Assembly: GCF_030690725.1 (NCBI RefSeq)
Contig: NZ_JAUYGD010000001.1
Span: 1 to 64,000 of the forward strand
Direction of reading: 5' to 3'
DNA: 64,000 nucleotides
Origin: Pseudomonas sp.
GTDB taxonomy: Bacteria > Pseudomonadota > Gammaproteobacteria > Pseudomonadales > Pseudomonadaceae
The position numbers and the translations under genes were made by a program. The notes beneath the pieces are model-generated. The model had not been told where the DNA came from and searched no databases. It saw only the letters and a program-made list of their open reading frames with translations. This document shows, in pieces, positions 17,619-25,927 of this stretch (within the stretch, counting starts at the first letter, position 1; every line of letters begins with the position of its first letter).

Positions 17619-18331
17619 TGCGCGCACTGTTAATCGCCCTGCTGCTGGCCACGCCCCTGGCGCAAGCCGAAAACCAACTGACGCCCTGGACGGCTGGCCC
17701 GCCCAGCGGCGAATGGTCAGCGCCCTGGCGCCTGGCAGATATCCCCAAGATCAAACCATCGCAACGCACGCTGGTCGAGCAGGACGGACAGCAGCAGCTG
17801 CGGATCAAGGCCGACGCCGCAGCCGGTGGCCTGCTACATCCGCTGGATCTACCCGGCGACCAGCCCTGGCAACTGAGCTGGCAGTGGCGCACCAAGCAGA
17901 AGCTGGACCAAGCCCGCTTTGCCACCCGCGAAGGCGACGACTACGCAGCACGGGTTTATGTGCTGCTGGATTACCCGCTGGATTCGCTAAGTTTTGTCAC
18001 CCGGCAAAAGCTGCGCCTGGCGCGCACTTTCTTCGATCCCGACCTGCCAGCAGCGACCCTGAGTTACGTCTGGGACAACCGCGCCGCCCCCGGCACCCAT
18101 GCCCGCAGCGCCTATACCGAGACGGTAGAAATGCACGTGCTGCGTGGCCCGGAAGCGCCGCTGGGGCAATGGCTAAGCGAGAGCCGCGATCTGCACGCGG
18201 ACGCCATCGCCGCCTTTGGCAGCGCGCCACGCAAGATCCTTGGTGTGGTGTTTGCCGCCGACAGCGACAACACAGAGGGGTCCGTAGAAAGCTATTTCGC
18301 CGCGCCGCAGTTGCGCAGTACGACGCCCTAA
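17618..18331 (+). CDS. DUF3047 exported protein
   Basis: The product has 237 residues. A GTG at 17618 overlaps the stop of the preceding gene (TAGTG) and starts a signal peptide VRALLIALLLATPLAQAEN. The mature part resembles DUF3047, with WQLSWQWRTKQK, DDYAARVYVLLDYP, LSYVWDN and GVVFAADSDNTEGSVESYF; these proteins are periplasmic, probably beta-sandwich, with no established function. It is the last gene of the arsS operon and is convergent with a LysR gene. If the operon makes or modifies a metabolite, this protein would be its periplasmic component. Confidence 0.75.
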   Translation: MRALLIALLLATPLAQAENQLTPWTAGPPSGEWSAPWRLADIPKIKPSQRTLVEQDGQQQLRIKADAAAGGLLHPLDLPGDQPWQLSWQWRTKQKLDQARFATREGDDYAARVYVLLDYPLDSLSFVTRQKLRLARTFFDPDLPAATLSYVWDNRAAPGTHARSAYTETVEMHVLRGPEAPLGQWLSESRDLHADAIAAFGSAPRKILGVVFAADSDNTEGSVESYFAAPQLRSTTP

Positions 18332-18338
18332 ACAGGCT

Positions 18339-19232
18339 CTACCCCTGATTAAGCTGAGCCTTAAGCAGGTCGCGAAAGGTCTGGATCAGCGCTTCCCGCG
18401 AACGGCCACGGCGCAAAATTAGGGAGAAGGGCGCCTGATAGCCGAAGGTCGCCGGCAGCAGCACCTTGAGCCGGCCCTGCTCCACCCAAGGCTGAGCGTA
18501 GTGCTCCGGCAGGTAGCCGATATAAGCACCGGACAGCACCAGAATCAGCTGCGCCTCCATCGACTCCACCGTCGCCGCGCTGTGTTTGAAGCCGTGCCGG
18601 GCCAGTTCTGCCTGGCTCCAGTAACCACGGCCGACCATACGCTGCTGGGCTATCACTTCCTCGGGGATGCGCCGCTCGGTAAATAGCGAATGCCGCTCGC
18701 TGCAATACAGCCAGTGCTGCTCGCGATACAGCGGCTGGTAGACCAGGCCGTTCATCCGCGTGGAGAACGCACCGATGGCCAGGTCCAGGCGGTTATCCAG
18801 CACCGCCAGTTGCAGTTCGTAAGGGCTGACCACCGACAGGTGCAGGTGCACGGCCGGATGCTCCTGGCTGTAAGCGCCGATCACCTCAGCCAGCGGCAGG
18901 GCCGGGTCACTGACGGTGGAGTCCAGCACGCCGAGGTTTAGGGTGCCCCGCAGCTCGCCCTTTAACGCCGCCGAGTAGCGCTCGAAGCCTTCCAGCTCAC
19001 CCAGCAGACGCAGGGTTTCCTGATGGAACAGCTCGCCCTTGCTGGTCAGGCTAAAGCCGCCACGACCACGGTGACAAAGACTCAAACCTAGCTGGCTTTC
19101 CAGCTGACTCATATAGGTGCTGATCGCCGAGGTGGACAGGTTCAGCTCCTGCTGCGCCGCAGCAAAACCCTGATGACGCACCACCGAGACGAAGATGCGC
19201 AGCAGTTTCAGATCGGGCAGGGCTTGGCTCAT
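18339..19232 (-). CDS. gbuR: LysR-family regulator, probably GbuR
   Basis: About 297 residues. The N-terminal helix-turn-helix spans LLRIFVSVVRHQGFAAAQQE and STSAISTYMSQLESQLG, followed by a LysR substrate-binding domain. The ATG at 19232 gives a family-normal N-terminus. It is divergent from the guanidinobutyrase gene, the same arrangement as gbuR/gbuA in Pseudomonas aeruginosa, so I infer that it activates gbuA in response to 4-guanidinobutyrate. A strong AT-centred palindrome lies between the two genes. The name rests on this context. Confidence 0.75.
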   Translation of the reverse strand: MSQALPDLKLLRIFVSVVRHQGFAAAQQELNLSTSAISTYMSQLESQLGLSLCHRGRGGFSLTSKGELFHQETLRLLGELEGFERYSAALKGELRGTLNLGVLDSTVSDPALPLAEVIGAYSQEHPAVHLHLSVVSPYELQLAVLDNRLDLAIGAFSTRMNGLVYQPLYREQHWLYCSERHSLFTERRIPEEVIAQQRMVGRGYWSQAELARHGFKHSAATVESMEAQLILVLSGAYIGYLPEHYAQPWVEQGRLKVLLPATFGYQAPFSLILRRGRSREALIQTFRDLLKAQLNQG

Positions 19233-19290
19233 CAGCGCGGACTCTTCGGATGGGTTACGCGGTTCGGCCCATCCTACAGAGGCGCGTATT

Positions 19291-19310
19291 AGTTTAGAAA
19301 TTTCTGAACT
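19291..19310. promoter_or_regulatory. LysR-type operator between gbuR and gbuA
   Basis: AGTTTAGAAATTTCTGAACT is palindromic except for one base pair and contains the T-N11-A form of LysR boxes. It lies in the 165-base divergent region, about 60 bases before the LysR gene and 90 before gbuA. Confidence 0.6.
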
Positions 19311-19397
19311 AAGTTTTTGCCTGCAGCGATTTGTCGCAAGCGCAGCCTGACCAAGAATCGGCCCCACTGATAACCACAACAATGCTGAGGCCTAGCC

Positions 19398-20357
19398 GTG
19401 GACAAGATCCTGCACCAGCCCCTGGGCGGCAACGAGATGCCGCGCTTCGGTGGCATCGCCACCATGATGCGCCTGCCGCATATCCAGAAGACTGAAGAGA
19501 AACGCGAACTGGATGTCGGCTTTGTCGGCGTGCCGCTGGATATCGGCACCTCGCTGCGCTCCGGCACTCGCTTCGGCCCGCGCGAGATCCGCGCGCAATC
19601 GGTGATGATCCGCCCGTATAACATGGCCACCGGTGCGGCGCCGTTCGACTCGTTGAATATCGCCGATATCGGCGATGTGCCGATCAACACCTTCAATATG
19701 GCCGAGGCCATCCGCATCATCGAAGAGGCCTACGACGAGATCCTCGAACTGGGCATCATCCCGCTGACCCTGGGCGGTGATCACACCATCACCCTGCCGA
19801 TTCTGCGCGCGATCAAGAAGAAACACGGCAAGGTCGGCCTGGTGCATATCGACGCGCATGCCGATGTGAATGACCATATGTTCGGCGAGAAAATCGCCCA
19901 CGGCACCACCTTCCGCCGCGCGGTGGAGGAAGACCTGCTCGATTGCGACCGCGTGGTGCAGATCGGCCTTCGCGCCCAGGGCTACACCGCCGAGGACTTC
20001 AACTGGAGCCGCAAGCAGGGCTTTCGGGTAGTCCAGGCCGAAGAGTGCTGGCACAAATCCCTGACCCCGCTGATGGAAGAAGTGCGCGCCAAGGTCGGCG
20101 GCGGCCCGGTGTACCTGAGCTTCGATATCGACGGCATCGACCCGGCCTGGGCCCCAGGAACCGGCACCCCGGAAATCGGCGGCCTGACCACCATCCAGGC
20201 CATGGAAATCATCCGTGGCTGCCAGGGCCTGCAGCTGGTTGGCGGCGATCTAGTAGAGGTCTCGCCGCCCTACGACACCACCGGCAACACCTCGTTGCTG
20301 GGCGCCAACCTGCTCTACGAAATGCTCTGCGTGTTGCCGGGTGTTCAGCACCGCTGA
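19398..20357 (+). CDS. gbuA: Guanidinobutyrase (ureohydrolase family)
   Basis: This 319-residue manganese enzyme of the arginase/agmatinase family hydrolyses 4-guanidinobutyrate to GABA and urea. Metal ligands are visible: His129 in GGDHT, Asp152, His154 and Asp156 in DAHADVND, and Asp243/Asp245 in SFDIDGIDPAW. The N-terminus (DKILHQPLGGNEMPRFGG) is as I recall for P. aeruginosa GbuA rather than agmatinase SpeB. The start is a GTG with GAGG seven bases before. GABA would be used by GabT and GabD encoded in this window. Guanidinopropionase is the closest alternative. Confidence 0.85.
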   Translation: MDKILHQPLGGNEMPRFGGIATMMRLPHIQKTEEKRELDVGFVGVPLDIGTSLRSGTRFGPREIRAQSVMIRPYNMATGAAPFDSLNIADIGDVPINTFNMAEAIRIIEEAYDEILELGIIPLTLGGDHTITLPILRAIKKKHGKVGLVHIDAHADVNDHMFGEKIAHGTTFRRAVEEDLLDCDRVVQIGLRAQGYTAEDFNWSRKQGFRVVQAEECWHKSLTPLMEEVRAKVGGGPVYLSFDIDGIDPAWAPGTGTPEIGGLTTIQAMEIIRGCQGLQLVGGDLVEVSPPYDTTGNTSLLGANLLYEMLCVLPGVQHR

Positions 20358-20507
20358 AGCGGGCCCGGCTTTTTTATGGCCTGCCATCCATGGCGGCCCC
20401 CATTCGGGCCGTCGCAAGCGACGTTAAAAATCGCTCCCGGCAATTTTTATACTGATCGGGCACCTCGTGCGGTGTCCGTGCACTACAACAATAAATAGGG
20501 TGCCACG

Positions 20508-21902
20508 ATGAACCACGAACAAAGCATGCCGCTGCTGGACGACCAGCCGCCCGCTCAAAGCTCCTACAACCTGCGCCAGCTGCTGATCTTTCTGATCCCC
20601 TCGCTGCTCGGTGTGCTGCTGTTTCTTACCCCCATCGTCTATGAAGACAAGGTCACCATCGGCCTGGGCGTGATGGCCGATGCTTTGAAGGTCGGGCTAA
20701 GCGCCTGGCTGCCGGCTATCGCCACCGGCCTGCTGCTGTTCTCCGCCGCCTTCGGCCTGTTCGCCAGCCTGCTCAAGCCCAAGTGGCTCACCGAGCGCCA
20801 TACGCTGAATGAGATGTTTAACCTCAGCCCGCTGTGGCTCGGCCTGCGCGTACTCGGCGCGGTATTTGCCGCCATGACCTTCTGGCAGTTCGGCCCGGAA
20901 TGGGTGTGGAATGCCAACACCGGCGGCGTGGTGCTGAAAGACCTGGCCCCGGTGCTGATCACCTTCTTTCTGGTAGCCGGGTTGATCCTGCCGCTGCTCA
21001 CCGATTTTGGCCTGATGGAATTTATCGGCACCCTGGTGCGCAATGTGTTCCGCAAGGTCTTCGGCCTGCCGGGCCGTTCGGCCATCGATGCCGTGGCCAG
21101 CTGGCTCGGCTCCGGCACGGTCGGCGTATTGATCACCGCCCAGCAGTACCAGAAGGGCTTCTACAGCGCTCGGGAAGCAGCGGTAATCGCCACCAACTTC
21201 TCGGTCGCCTCAATCGCCTTCAGCCTGCTGATCACCAGCTTTATGAAGCTCGACCACCTGTTCGTGCCTTTCTACCTAACCGTGGTGGTGGCGGGTCTGG
21301 CGGCGGCGATCATCACCCCGCGCATTCCGCCGCTGTCGTGGAAGAAGGACGACTACGTCGCCGGCGTCGGCAAACAGATCAAGGAAGACGTACCGGCCGG
21401 CACCTCGCTGCTGCGCTGGGGCGTGCTGCAGGCGGTCAAGCGCGCCAACAGCAACCCCTCGCCGGCGCAGATGGTCAAGGTCGGCGTGCATAACGTGGTG
21501 GATATCTGGCTCGGCCTGCTGCCGCTGGTGATGGCCATCGGCACCATTTCCCTGGCGATTGCCGAGTACACGCCGATCTTCAACTGGCTGTCCGCACCCA
21601 TCGTGCCGTTGCTGGAACTGCTGCAACTGCCGGAAGCCGCCAAGGCTGCGCCGGCGATGCTGGTGGGCTTTGCCGATATGTTCCTGCCGGCGGTACTGGG
21701 CAAGGGTATCGAGAGTGAACTGACCCGCTTCGTGGTGGCCTGCGTATCCCTGACCCAGCTGATCTATATGTCAGAAGTCGGCGTACTGATCATCAAGGCC
21801 AAGCTGCCGCTGAACATCCTCGAACTGTTCGCCATCTTTATCATCCGCACCCTGATCACCCTGCCGATCATCGCGCTGATGGCGCATTGGATCGTCGGTT
21901 AA
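20508..21902 (+). CDS. YjiH-family membrane protein (nucleoside-recognition/gate domain)
   Basis: This 464-residue integral membrane protein has around ten hydrophobic segments. It resembles the YjiH/SpoIIIA gate family: FGLPGRSAIDAVASWLGSGT and later LVGFADMFLPAVLGKGI are the two gate-like repeats. Transport is assumed but no substrate is established. Its place between gbuA and aruI suggests uptake or exchange of a guanidino compound, which is inference from context. AGGGTG precedes the ATG. A REP doublet separates it from aruI. Confidence 0.75.
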   Translation: MNHEQSMPLLDDQPPAQSSYNLRQLLIFLIPSLLGVLLFLTPIVYEDKVTIGLGVMADALKVGLSAWLPAIATGLLLFSAAFGLFASLLKPKWLTERHTLNEMFNLSPLWLGLRVLGAVFAAMTFWQFGPEWVWNANTGGVVLKDLAPVLITFFLVAGLILPLLTDFGLMEFIGTLVRNVFRKVFGLPGRSAIDAVASWLGSGTVGVLITAQQYQKGFYSAREAAVIATNFSVASIAFSLLITSFMKLDHLFVPFYLTVVVAGLAAAIITPRIPPLSWKKDDYVAGVGKQIKEDVPAGTSLLRWGVLQAVKRANSNPSPAQMVKVGVHNVVDIWLGLLPLVMAIGTISLAIAEYTPIFNWLSAPIVPLLELLQLPEAAKAAPAMLVGFADMFLPAVLGKGIESELTRFVVACVSLTQLIYMSEVGVLIIKAKLPLNILELFAIFIIRTLITLPIIALMAHWIVG

Positions 21903-21913
21903 AAACCTCTGAC

Positions 21914-21992
21914 GTAGGAGCGGGCCATGCCCGCGATGCTCTTGGCACCAGCGGCTCGCGGGCATGGGACTCGGCGTCCCCCCGCTCCTACA
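21914..21992. repeat. REP doublet, GTAGGAGCGGG family
   Basis: GTAGGAGCGGGCCATGCCCG at the left and its inverted relative ending CCCGCTCCTAC at the right form an inverted pair with inner arms CCCGCGA/TCGCGGG. It lies between yjiH and aruI. A second copy is at 35772-35846. Such elements are typical Pseudomonas REP/REPIN sequences. Confidence 0.8.
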
Positions 21993-22015
21993 ACGACAGC
22001 ACAGGATTAGATGAC

Positions 22016-23617
22016 ATGACCACCTGCGGCGAATTTCTCGTCAAACAACTCGAAGCCTGGGGCGTCGACAGCGTATTCGGCATCCCCGGCGTGCACACCG
22101 TCGAGCTGTACCGCGGCCTGCCGCACAGCAACATCCGCCATATCACCCCGCGCCACGAACAGGGTGCCGGCTTTATGGCCGACGGTTATGCCCGCGTCTC
22201 GGGCAAGCCGGGGGTGTGCTTTATCATCACCGGCCCGGGCATGACCAATATCCTCACGGCTATGGGCCAGGCCTACGCCGACTCGATCCCTATGCTGGTG
22301 ATTTCCAGCGTCAACCAGCGCGACCGTCTCGGCCTGGGCAAGGGCTACCTGCACGAGCTGCCCAACCAGCGCGCCATGACCGCCGGGGTTACCGCCTTCA
22401 GCCATACCCTGATGAGCGTGGAGGAGCTGCCCGGCGTGCTGGCCCGCGCCTTCGCCGTGTTCGAAGGCGAGCGACCACGGCCGGTGCATATCGAGCTGCC
22501 GCTGGACATCATCACCACCGATGCCAGCCATATGCAGCTGGCCGCCAAACCGAGCATCCAGCGCCCGGCTCCCAATCGCGCACTGATCCGCGAAGCAGCA
22601 GCCATGCTGAAAAACGCCAAGCGCCCACTGCTGCTGCTCGGCGGTGGCTGCGTCAGCGCCCAGGCCGAAGCCCGCGCGCTAGCAATCGCCCTGGATGCGC
22701 CGACCGCGCAAACCATCAACGCCAAGGGCCTGCTGCCGCCGGGCCATCCGCTGCTGCTGGGCAGCAATCAGGCGTTGGTCCCGGTGCGCGAACTGGCACT
22801 GGCCGCCGACGTGGTCTTGGCGATTGGCACCGAACTGGGCGAGACCGACTACGACGTGGTGTTCGACGGCAACTTCAAGCTCGGTGGCGCGCTGATCCGC
22901 ATCGATATCGACGCTCAGCAACTGCAGCGCAATTTCAGCCCAACCCTGGCCATCCAGGGCGATGCACGCCTGGCCATGCGCATGCTGCTGGCCGAGTTCA
23001 ACCCCGGCGAACCTTGTGACAACAGCCCCGGCGCCATGCGCACCGCCGCCGTGCAGGCGCAACTGGCCGAGGATTTCAGCGGCTGGGCGCATTACCGCCA
23101 GCTGTTCGACACAGTGCTTGAGGTGCTGCCGGATGCGCGTTTTGTCGGCGACTCAACCCAGACCGTGTACAGCGGCAACCACCTAGTGGAACTGGACGGC
23201 GCGCGGCGTTGGTTCAACGCCTCCACCGGCTACGGCACCCTGGGTTACGGCCTGCCGGCGGCCATCGGCGCCAAGCTGGCGGAACCCTCGCGCCCGGTGA
23301 TCTGCCTGATGGGCGACGGCGGTATCCAGTTCACCCTGCCAGAGCTGGCCAGCGCGGTGGAGGCCGGGGTCGGCATCATCGTGCTGCTGTGGAATAACGC
23401 CGGCTACGGCGAGATCAAGCGCTATATGGAAAAGCGCGAGATCACCCCGATTGGCGTGGATATCTACACCCCGGACCTGCTCGCCATCGCCCGTGGCTTC
23501 GGCTGCCTGGCCGAACGCGCCCGCGATCACGCGCATCTGGCCGAGCTACTGCGCACTGCGCCGAGTGACCGCCCGCTGATTATCGAAGTGCTGGAGGCCG
23601 CGCCCTTTCATCCCTGA
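22016..23617 (+). CDS. aruI: 5-guanidino-2-oxopentanoate decarboxylase (AruI-like)
   Basis: This 533-residue thiamine diphosphate enzyme has the N-terminal pyrimidine-binding domain (FGIPGVHTVELYRGL, catalytic Glu in HEQGAGFMADGYAR), a central TPP-fold domain, and the C-terminal diphosphate-binding motif GDGGIQFTLPELA leading to NN in LLWNNAGYGEIK. AruI decarboxylates 2-ketoarginine to 4-guanidinobutyraldehyde in the arginine transaminase pathway. Location in a cluster with guanidinobutyrase and an aldehyde dehydrogenase supports this over acetolactate synthase, which shares the fold. The ATG at 22016 has AGGA upstream. The partner transaminase aruH is not in the window. Confidence 0.82.
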   Translation: MTTCGEFLVKQLEAWGVDSVFGIPGVHTVELYRGLPHSNIRHITPRHEQGAGFMADGYARVSGKPGVCFIITGPGMTNILTAMGQAYADSIPMLVISSVNQRDRLGLGKGYLHELPNQRAMTAGVTAFSHTLMSVEELPGVLARAFAVFEGERPRPVHIELPLDIITTDASHMQLAAKPSIQRPAPNRALIREAAAMLKNAKRPLLLLGGGCVSAQAEARALAIALDAPTAQTINAKGLLPPGHPLLLGSNQALVPVRELALAADVVLAIGTELGETDYDVVFDGNFKLGGALIRIDIDAQQLQRNFSPTLAIQGDARLAMRMLLAEFNPGEPCDNSPGAMRTAAVQAQLAEDFSGWAHYRQLFDTVLEVLPDARFVGDSTQTVYSGNHLVELDGARRWFNASTGYGTLGYGLPAAIGAKLAEPSRPVICLMGDGGIQFTLPELASAVEAGVGIIVLLWNNAGYGEIKRYMEKREITPIGVDIYTPDLLAIARGFGCLAERARDHAHLAELLRTAPSDRPLIIEVLEAAPFHP

Positions 23618-23627
23618 ATCAATCCCC

Positions 23628-23678
23628 GTAGCCCGGATGCAATCCGGGACAGCGTTTCCCGGATTGCATCCGGGCTAC
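23628..23678. repeat. Inverted repeat, GTAGCCCGGAT family
   Basis: GTAGCCCGGATGCAATCCGG and its inverted copy (ATTGCATCCGGGCTAC) flank a short loop. It lies between aruI and the NCS1 permease. Relatives occur at 39258, 53614 and 55761, and a degenerate one at 52034. Confidence 0.8.
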
Positions 23679-23758
23679 GGCCATAACCACAAGAAGCATT
23701 ACAAACACTGACTGCCGCGTTACCCAGACCAATAATCAAACACCGGGAAGTCGACACC

Positions 23759-25099
23759 ATGTTCAAGAACCTAAGCAGCTACTTCGGGCAGGACGGCCTT
23801 GCGCCCACCGCCCACGACCACCGCAGCCTCGGTCTCGGCGGCACCACCGCCCTGTGGCTGGGGGCCAACGTGGTGGTGACCACCATCCTCACCGGCATGC
23901 TGCTGGTGCCCGACCTGCCGTTTGTGCAGGCCATGCTGATTGTCCTGATTGGTTCAGCCGTCGGCATTCTGCCGCTGGTGCTGGTCGGCCTGATGGGCCA
24001 GCGTTCGGGGCTGACTACCATGGTGCTGGCGCGCGGCAGCTATGGCCCGCAGGGGGCGAAATTGCCGTCACTGGTCAACCTGCTGACCCTGTTGGCCTGG
24101 AGCTGGATTCAGGCGCTGCTGGCCGGCATGAGCCTGAACTATGCGGTCGAGCATCTGACCGGCTACTCCAACCTGCCGCTGTTCACCATCCTCTGTGAAA
24201 CCCTGGTGCTGCTGATTGCCCTGCGCGGCCATCTGGGCATTGAGCGGGTCGAGCGCTGGGCCGCCGTCGGCATGCTGATTCTGGCCGGCGCGGTGTTCTA
24301 TGTAATGGGGCAGAAGTTCGAATTCAGCAATTTGCTGAGCATGCCGGTGGAGCCACGCAACGAGATCAGCCCCGGCATCGCCTTCGATATCGTCATCGCC
24401 ACGGCGTTTTCCTGGATTCCCCTGGCCGCCGACTACAACCGCAACTGCCGCAGCCAGGGCGTGGCCGCAGTCGGCACCTGGGTCGGCTATGTGGCCGCCA
24501 CACTGCTGGCCATGGGCCTGGGCGCCACGGTATCGGGCTTCTCGGTACTCGGCGGGATGGAGCAAACCTACGATCCGGCGGTGCTGCTGGCCGGTTTCGG
24601 CTTCGGCTTGCCAGCCGCCATAGTCGTATTCCTCTCGGTGATGACCACCAACGTGATGTGCGTGTACAGCGCCTCGCTGTCGTACCTGAATATCAGCCCG
24701 AAGACGCGCTTCTGGAAACCGGCGCTGTGCATCGGCGTGCTGTCGATTCTCGGCTCGCAGATCCCCGGCATCCTCGACAACTTCCAGAGCTTTCTGCTGA
24801 TAATCGGCAGCGTATTTATCCCGGCCTTTGCCGTACTGATCGCCGACTACTACCTGATCCATCGCGGCCACTACCACGTCGGTGATCTGCTCAGTGAGGA
24901 CGGTGGGCGTTATCGCTATGTCAGTGGCTTTAACCCGGCGGCCTTCGCCGCTTACGGCCTGGGTGCCGTGCTGGCCTACTACTGGGGCTGGGTTGCGCCA
25001 CTGGCCTTTGGTGCCTCCTTGCCGGTGTTTCTGATCACCGCCGCCAGCTACGCCGTGCTGCGCCGCTGGGTGCTGGTGCCCAAAGCGCAGCTGGCCTAG
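23759..25099 (+). CDS. NCS1-family permease (cytosine/purine/allantoin type)
   Basis: This 446-residue membrane protein has about 12 helices. LGLGGTTALWLGANVVVTTI, the ARGSYGPQG loop and the FSWIPLAADYNR helix are NCS1 hallmarks, closest to the CodB type. The family imports nucleobases, hydantoins or related ureido compounds with sodium or protons. In this cluster it may import a guanidino or amidino compound, but this is inference. GGAAG precedes the ATG. Confidence 0.82.
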   Translation: MFKNLSSYFGQDGLAPTAHDHRSLGLGGTTALWLGANVVVTTILTGMLLVPDLPFVQAMLIVLIGSAVGILPLVLVGLMGQRSGLTTMVLARGSYGPQGAKLPSLVNLLTLLAWSWIQALLAGMSLNYAVEHLTGYSNLPLFTILCETLVLLIALRGHLGIERVERWAAVGMLILAGAVFYVMGQKFEFSNLLSMPVEPRNEISPGIAFDIVIATAFSWIPLAADYNRNCRSQGVAAVGTWVGYVAATLLAMGLGATVSGFSVLGGMEQTYDPAVLLAGFGFGLPAAIVVFLSVMTTNVMCVYSASLSYLNISPKTRFWKPALCIGVLSILGSQIPGILDNFQSFLLIIGSVFIPAFAVLIADYYLIHRGHYHVGDLLSEDGGRYRYVSGFNPAAFAAYGLGAVLAYYWGWVAPLAFGASLPVFLITAASYAVLRRWVLVPKAQLA

Positions 25100-25147
25100 G
25101 TTGAATAAGCGTGGCGGGCTGCCCCGCCAGCGTGTTGAGGGCCCGAG

Positions 25148-25885
25148 ATGAAAATCGTCACCCGCGAACAATGGTTTGAAGTGCGCCGTCTGGATGACGG
25201 CGTACAGCTGATTCACGAGCCCTTTGTGCGGCCCTTCTACCGCTGCAATATGTGGCATGTGCAGGGCCGCGCGCGCGATGTGCTGATCGACTCCGGCTCG
25301 GGCCTGGTCAGCCTGCGCGAGCAATTGCCCTGGCTCACCGATAAACCTTTGCTGGCAGTGGCCAGCCATTGCCACTTCGACCATATCGCCGGCCACCACG
25401 AATTCCCCGAACGCCTGGTGCACCCGGCCGAGGCCGAGATTCTCGCCGCACCGACCGGGGCCAACACCCTAGCCACGGCCTTTGTCGGCGATGAGATGTT
25501 CGAGGCCCACCCGGATTGCCCGCTGTGCTATGCCGAATACCGCGTGCGCGCCGCACCGGCGACCCGGCTGATCGAGGAAGGCGATGTGCTCGACCTGGGC
25601 GACCGGGTGCTGCAAGTGCTGCACACCCCCGGCCATTCGCCGGGCGGCATCAGCCTGTGGGAAGCGGCGACGCAGACGCTGTTTTCCGGCGACATCCTCT
25701 ACGACGGCCCACTGATCGAGGATGCCTACCACTCCAATCTGCAGCACTACGCCCATAGCCTGGCGCGCCTGCGCGAGTTGCCGGTGCGCGTGGTGCATGG
25801 CGGCCACTTCGCGAGTTTCTCCGGCGAGCGTATGCGTCTGCTGATCGACACCTGGTTTGCCGAGCACCCGCACTTACACGCCTAA
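25148..25885 (+). CDS. MBL-fold metallo-hydrolase
   Basis: This 245-residue cytosolic protein carries the metallo-beta-lactamase metal motif H74-C-H76-F-D78-H79 (SHCHFDHIAGHH), a later HTPGHSPGG motif and GGHFASFSG near the C-terminus. It therefore has a likely binuclear zinc or iron site. Hydrolysis of a thioester, lactone or amide is typical of the fold, but the substrate is unknown. It starts 48 bases after the permease stop with GAGGG before the ATG, and the aldehyde dehydrogenase follows after 42 bases, so it belongs to the guanidino operon. Confidence 0.78.
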   Translation: MKIVTREQWFEVRRLDDGVQLIHEPFVRPFYRCNMWHVQGRARDVLIDSGSGLVSLREQLPWLTDKPLLAVASHCHFDHIAGHHEFPERLVHPAEAEILAAPTGANTLATAFVGDEMFEAHPDCPLCYAEYRVRAAPATRLIEEGDVLDLGDRVLQVLHTPGHSPGGISLWEAATQTLFSGDILYDGPLIEDAYHSNLQHYAHSLARLRELPVRVVHGGHFASFSGERMRLLIDTWFAEHPHLHA

Positions 25886-25927
25886 AACCAACCCCCTTTC
25901 GTCCTTAAAAGCTGTTCAAGGTGACGC

